From an uncultured Prevotella sp. (GTDB lineage Bacteria; Bacteroidota; Bacteroidia; Bacteroidales; Bacteroidaceae), in assembly GCA_937898715.1 (NCBI GenBank), contig CALEKA010000015.1, positions 1 to 24,843 on the forward strand: a stretch of 24,843 bases of DNA, read 5' to 3'. Position 1 is the stretch's first letter; each line of letters starts with the position of its first letter. Position numbers and translations under genes: made by a program. Positions 23,275-24,843 of this stretch are shown here, piece by piece. A model generated the notes under the pieces. It was not told the DNA's origin and searched no databases. It saw nothing but the letters and a program-made list of their open reading frames with translations.

Positions 23275-23324
23275 ACCCGTTGACGAAATTATTGGTTAAC
23301 GGGTAAACAAGTTGACAAGTAAAG
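23275..23324 (+). repeat. Degenerate half-copy of the palindromic repeat element
   Basis: Bases 23275-23290 match 13 of 16 bases of the ACGCGTTGGCGGAATT end. The next 33 bases match the complete copy's left arm (19262-19294) with two differences, keeping the 8-bp units GTTAACGG, GTAAACAA, GTTGACAA. The core and the other arm are absent. It sits between the convergent small ORF and the Arg/Pro/Gly-rich protein gene. Confidence 0.75.
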
Positions 23325-23381
23325 AAACAGTCGGATAGCAGTAAACATCTATCTACTACTACCCGGCTGCACTTACAGATC

Positions 23382-24341
23382 CTATCTGCCACCAAAGCTA
23401 CGATTGCCTCCCCTACTACCTTGAGCGGAAGAATTAGTACCTTGCGTAGTTCTTTGCTGACGCTGACCTCCGACACCAGTCGTATTGCCTCTGCCGCCAG
23501 CATTACCCGAAGGACGGCTACCACTATTATAAGTAGATCCGCTATTACCCGTCTGACGATAGTTGGTATAGGCATCGCGATAGCCATTATTCGGACGGCC
23601 ATTATTCGGACGATTACCATCATTGCGATTGCCACCAGGACGACTGCCGCCATTACCAGGGCGATTATCATTGGGTCTGTTCGGACGGTCTGCATTTCCT
23701 GGACGATTGCCTTCACCTGGACGATTGCCATTGGGACGATCAGGGCGGTTATCATTGGGCCTTCCCGGACGATCACCCTCTGGCCTTCCCGGACGATCAC
23801 CCGGACGCGGCTGAGGAGGACGTCCATACGATGGCCCGCCTATATTGTTCTGATAATGATTGCGCATACCCGTTCCTGGCTCTGGACGTCTGCCTATATA
23901 AGGGCTCGGAGTATTTCTGCCTCTATGACTCCAGATTCCACCTTGATAGGTCACATAGATTCTCGGACGAGCAAAGTAATAATATCCATGACGATAGCGA
24001 TCAAACACAGGATAATACCACGTAGCATGACTCCATCGTACGGGACGGAAGAAATAGTCAAGCGTACAATATAAGTTGTACTGCCAATCAAAGAGAATAT
24101 ATCGAAAGTCGGTATTGCGATATTGCCAATAGTAGCCTGAGCAATCGCTTGGCGTACGCAAGCTCATGAGATAATCGAGGTTTATTTCGTAAGCACGATC
24201 ATACTGTTCAGGAGTCAAATTGAGTTCATAGGCCATCTTATCGGTAAGAAACCATGCTTGCTGCCTTGCCTCTGCATAATCAATAGCCTTCGCTGCAAAA
24301 GTACTCGCGATGAAGCAGAGTAATAAGAGTATTCGTTTCAT
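23382..24341 (-). CDS. Secreted Arg/Pro/Gly/Asn-rich low-complexity protein
   Basis: This 319-residue protein has a signal peptide cleaved after AKA (residue 19). The mature N-terminal part (20-165) is compact and aromatic-rich: LNLTPEQYDRAYEINLDYL (40-58) looks like an LTxxQ motif, followed by YYWQYRNTDFRYILFDWQYN and GYYYFARPRIYVTYQGG. Residues 169-253 are made of short RPG/NRP/DRP-type repeats and are strongly basic and disordered. The tail (254-319) is Gly/Ser/Gln-rich. The upstream ATG at 24392 would add 17 hydrophilic residues before the signal peptide, so 24341 is the better start. No known function is recognised. Surface or cell-wall interaction is a guess from composition. Confidence 0.8.
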   Translation of the reverse strand: MKRILLLLCFIASTFAAKAIDYAEARQQAWFLTDKMAYELNLTPEQYDRAYEINLDYLMSLRTPSDCSGYYWQYRNTDFRYILFDWQYNLYCTLDYFFRPVRWSHATWYYPVFDRYRHGYYYFARPRIYVTYQGGIWSHRGRNTPSPYIGRRPEPGTGMRNHYQNNIGGPSYGRPPQPRPGDRPGRPEGDRPGRPNDNRPDRPNGNRPGEGNRPGNADRPNRPNDNRPGNGGSRPGGNRNDGNRPNNGRPNNGYRDAYTNYRQTGNSGSTYNSGSRPSGNAGGRGNTTGVGGQRQQRTTQGTNSSAQGSRGGNRSFGGR

Positions 24342-24688
24342 AATCGTTCGTTTTTCCTGTTTATCCTTGCCAACCAGTATTGCATCGCTCATTAACCATA
24401 TTCTTACAAAGGCATAGAGCTCTGCATACTACTGATTACACTATGTGTGAAGATAATGTGCGCGTGAGTGCAATTTGCTTCAATAGTCGCGCAGATATTT
24501 ATTTCACATGCAAATATGGGGATAAAATTCGTATCTGTTAGCACATTCATTCATAAAAAGCACTTCTCAATACTTTTTAAGCTTCACGTGTTCCATACTT
24601 CACATTTTGTCAATCAAAACAAAACCTGCTGCTTTGATCTAGTACACAAACTATCCCCTACTCGATTTATACACTATTTCAAGTTTCC
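24342..24688. other. Intergenic region upstream of the Arg/Pro/Gly-rich protein gene
   Basis: No convincing gene was seen in these about 350 A/T-rich bases. The only sizeable ORF (24468-24695) has no promoter or recognisable motif and runs into the repeat. A partial promoter match, TGCCTTTG on the minus strand (24407-24414), may drive the minus-strand gene, but has one mismatch and no -33 element. Confidence 0.5.
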
Positions 24689-24712
24689 GATTTAGAATGG
24701 GCGGGCTGAATC
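24689..24712 (+). repeat. 24-bp hairpin repeat, copy 2
   Basis: This is identical over 24 bases to the copy at 3971-3994, with the same GATTTAG/CTGAATC pairing ends. It is flanked by AAGTTT (24681-24686) and AAACTT (24725-24730), which can extend the stem with an internal loop. It sits immediately left of the truncated palindromic element. Confidence 0.75.
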
Positions 24713-24744
24713 ATCCTAAATTCCAAACTTCAGTTACATATCTT

Positions 24745-24843
24745 ACGCGTTGGCGGAATTTGTTAACAGGTTGACAAGTTAACAGGTGAACAGGTAAGTT
24801 TGTCGAGTCCAATCGTTCTCGTTTTTAACGAAACAAGTAGTCT
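24745..24843 (-). repeat. Palindromic repeat element, second copy (cut by window end)
   Basis: It begins with the same end, ACGCGTTGGCGGAATT, and continues with 8-bp units GTTAACAG, GTTGACAA, GTTAACAG, GTGAACAG. The core (24796-24843) is the reverse complement of 19303-19350 with one mismatch in 48. Orientation of the core is opposite to the complete copy. The window ends before the second arm. Confidence 0.85.

Noticed and set aside
23421..24074. 217-residue plus-strand ORF rich in Ile, Thr, Ala and Arg
   Set aside because: It is the antisense reading of the Arg/Pro/Gly repeat tract; the minus-strand frame has a signal peptide and sensible domain order.
24468..24695. 75-residue plus-strand ORF near the right edge
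   Set aside because: Composition rich in Phe, His and Ser, typical of translated A/T-rich spacer; no promoter, and the end runs into the repeat.

Overview
The window looks like a chromosomal segment of a Bacteroidales bacterium, most likely Prevotellaceae. Four things point there: -7 boxes of the form TAnnTTTG ahead of several genes, purM and prfA close together as is usual in Bacteroidetes, Bacteroidetes-type gene products (TPM+LemA pair, DUF1460 lipoprotein, tyrosine autokinase with a fused periplasmic domain), and surface proteins ending in a short YDxQGR...GIYxxNGKK tail. Species cannot be named from the sequence alone. No phage, IS transposase, CRISPR array, rRNA or integrase was seen.

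Layout. 1-293: three identical tRNA-Lys(CTT) genes in tandem (the first cut by the window edge), then a strong terminator. 371-3718: a TrmH/SpoU RNA methyltransferase and a Wzc-like tyrosine autokinase. 3719-4092: a repeat-rich gap with a REP-like palindrome pair, a short hairpin repeat and a bidirectional terminator. 4093-5838 (minus): secreted endonuclease I. 6114-8964: TPM protein, LemA and purM, closed by a large terminator. 9138-11837: a small membrane protein overlapping prfA, then an MltF-like lytic transglycosylase. 12036-13709: asnB. 14051-19085 (all minus): DUF1460 lipoprotein, htpG, prs and a ThiE/TenI-like protein. 19086-24843: an accessory-looking region holding a 1097-residue secreted multidomain protein, a coupled 55-residue ORF, a secreted Arg/Pro/Gly/Asn-rich protein and copies of a small inverted-repeat element.

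Most of the left three quarters is housekeeping: translation (tRNA-Lys, prfA), nucleotide and amino-acid biosynthesis (purM, prs, asnB), protein folding (htpG) and envelope maintenance (MltF, DUF1460, TPM/LemA).

The most interesting part is 19.2-24.8 kb. A surface-protein gene sits behind an array of five 9-bp AATCGGACA-type sites; three direct copies are spaced 22 and 21 bp apart and end next to a TACCTTTG -7 box. It is followed one base later by a small ORF. The neighbourhood is bracketed by two oppositely oriented copies of a roughly 156-bp palindromic element built from 8-bp GTTAACAG-like units, with a degenerate half-copy inside.
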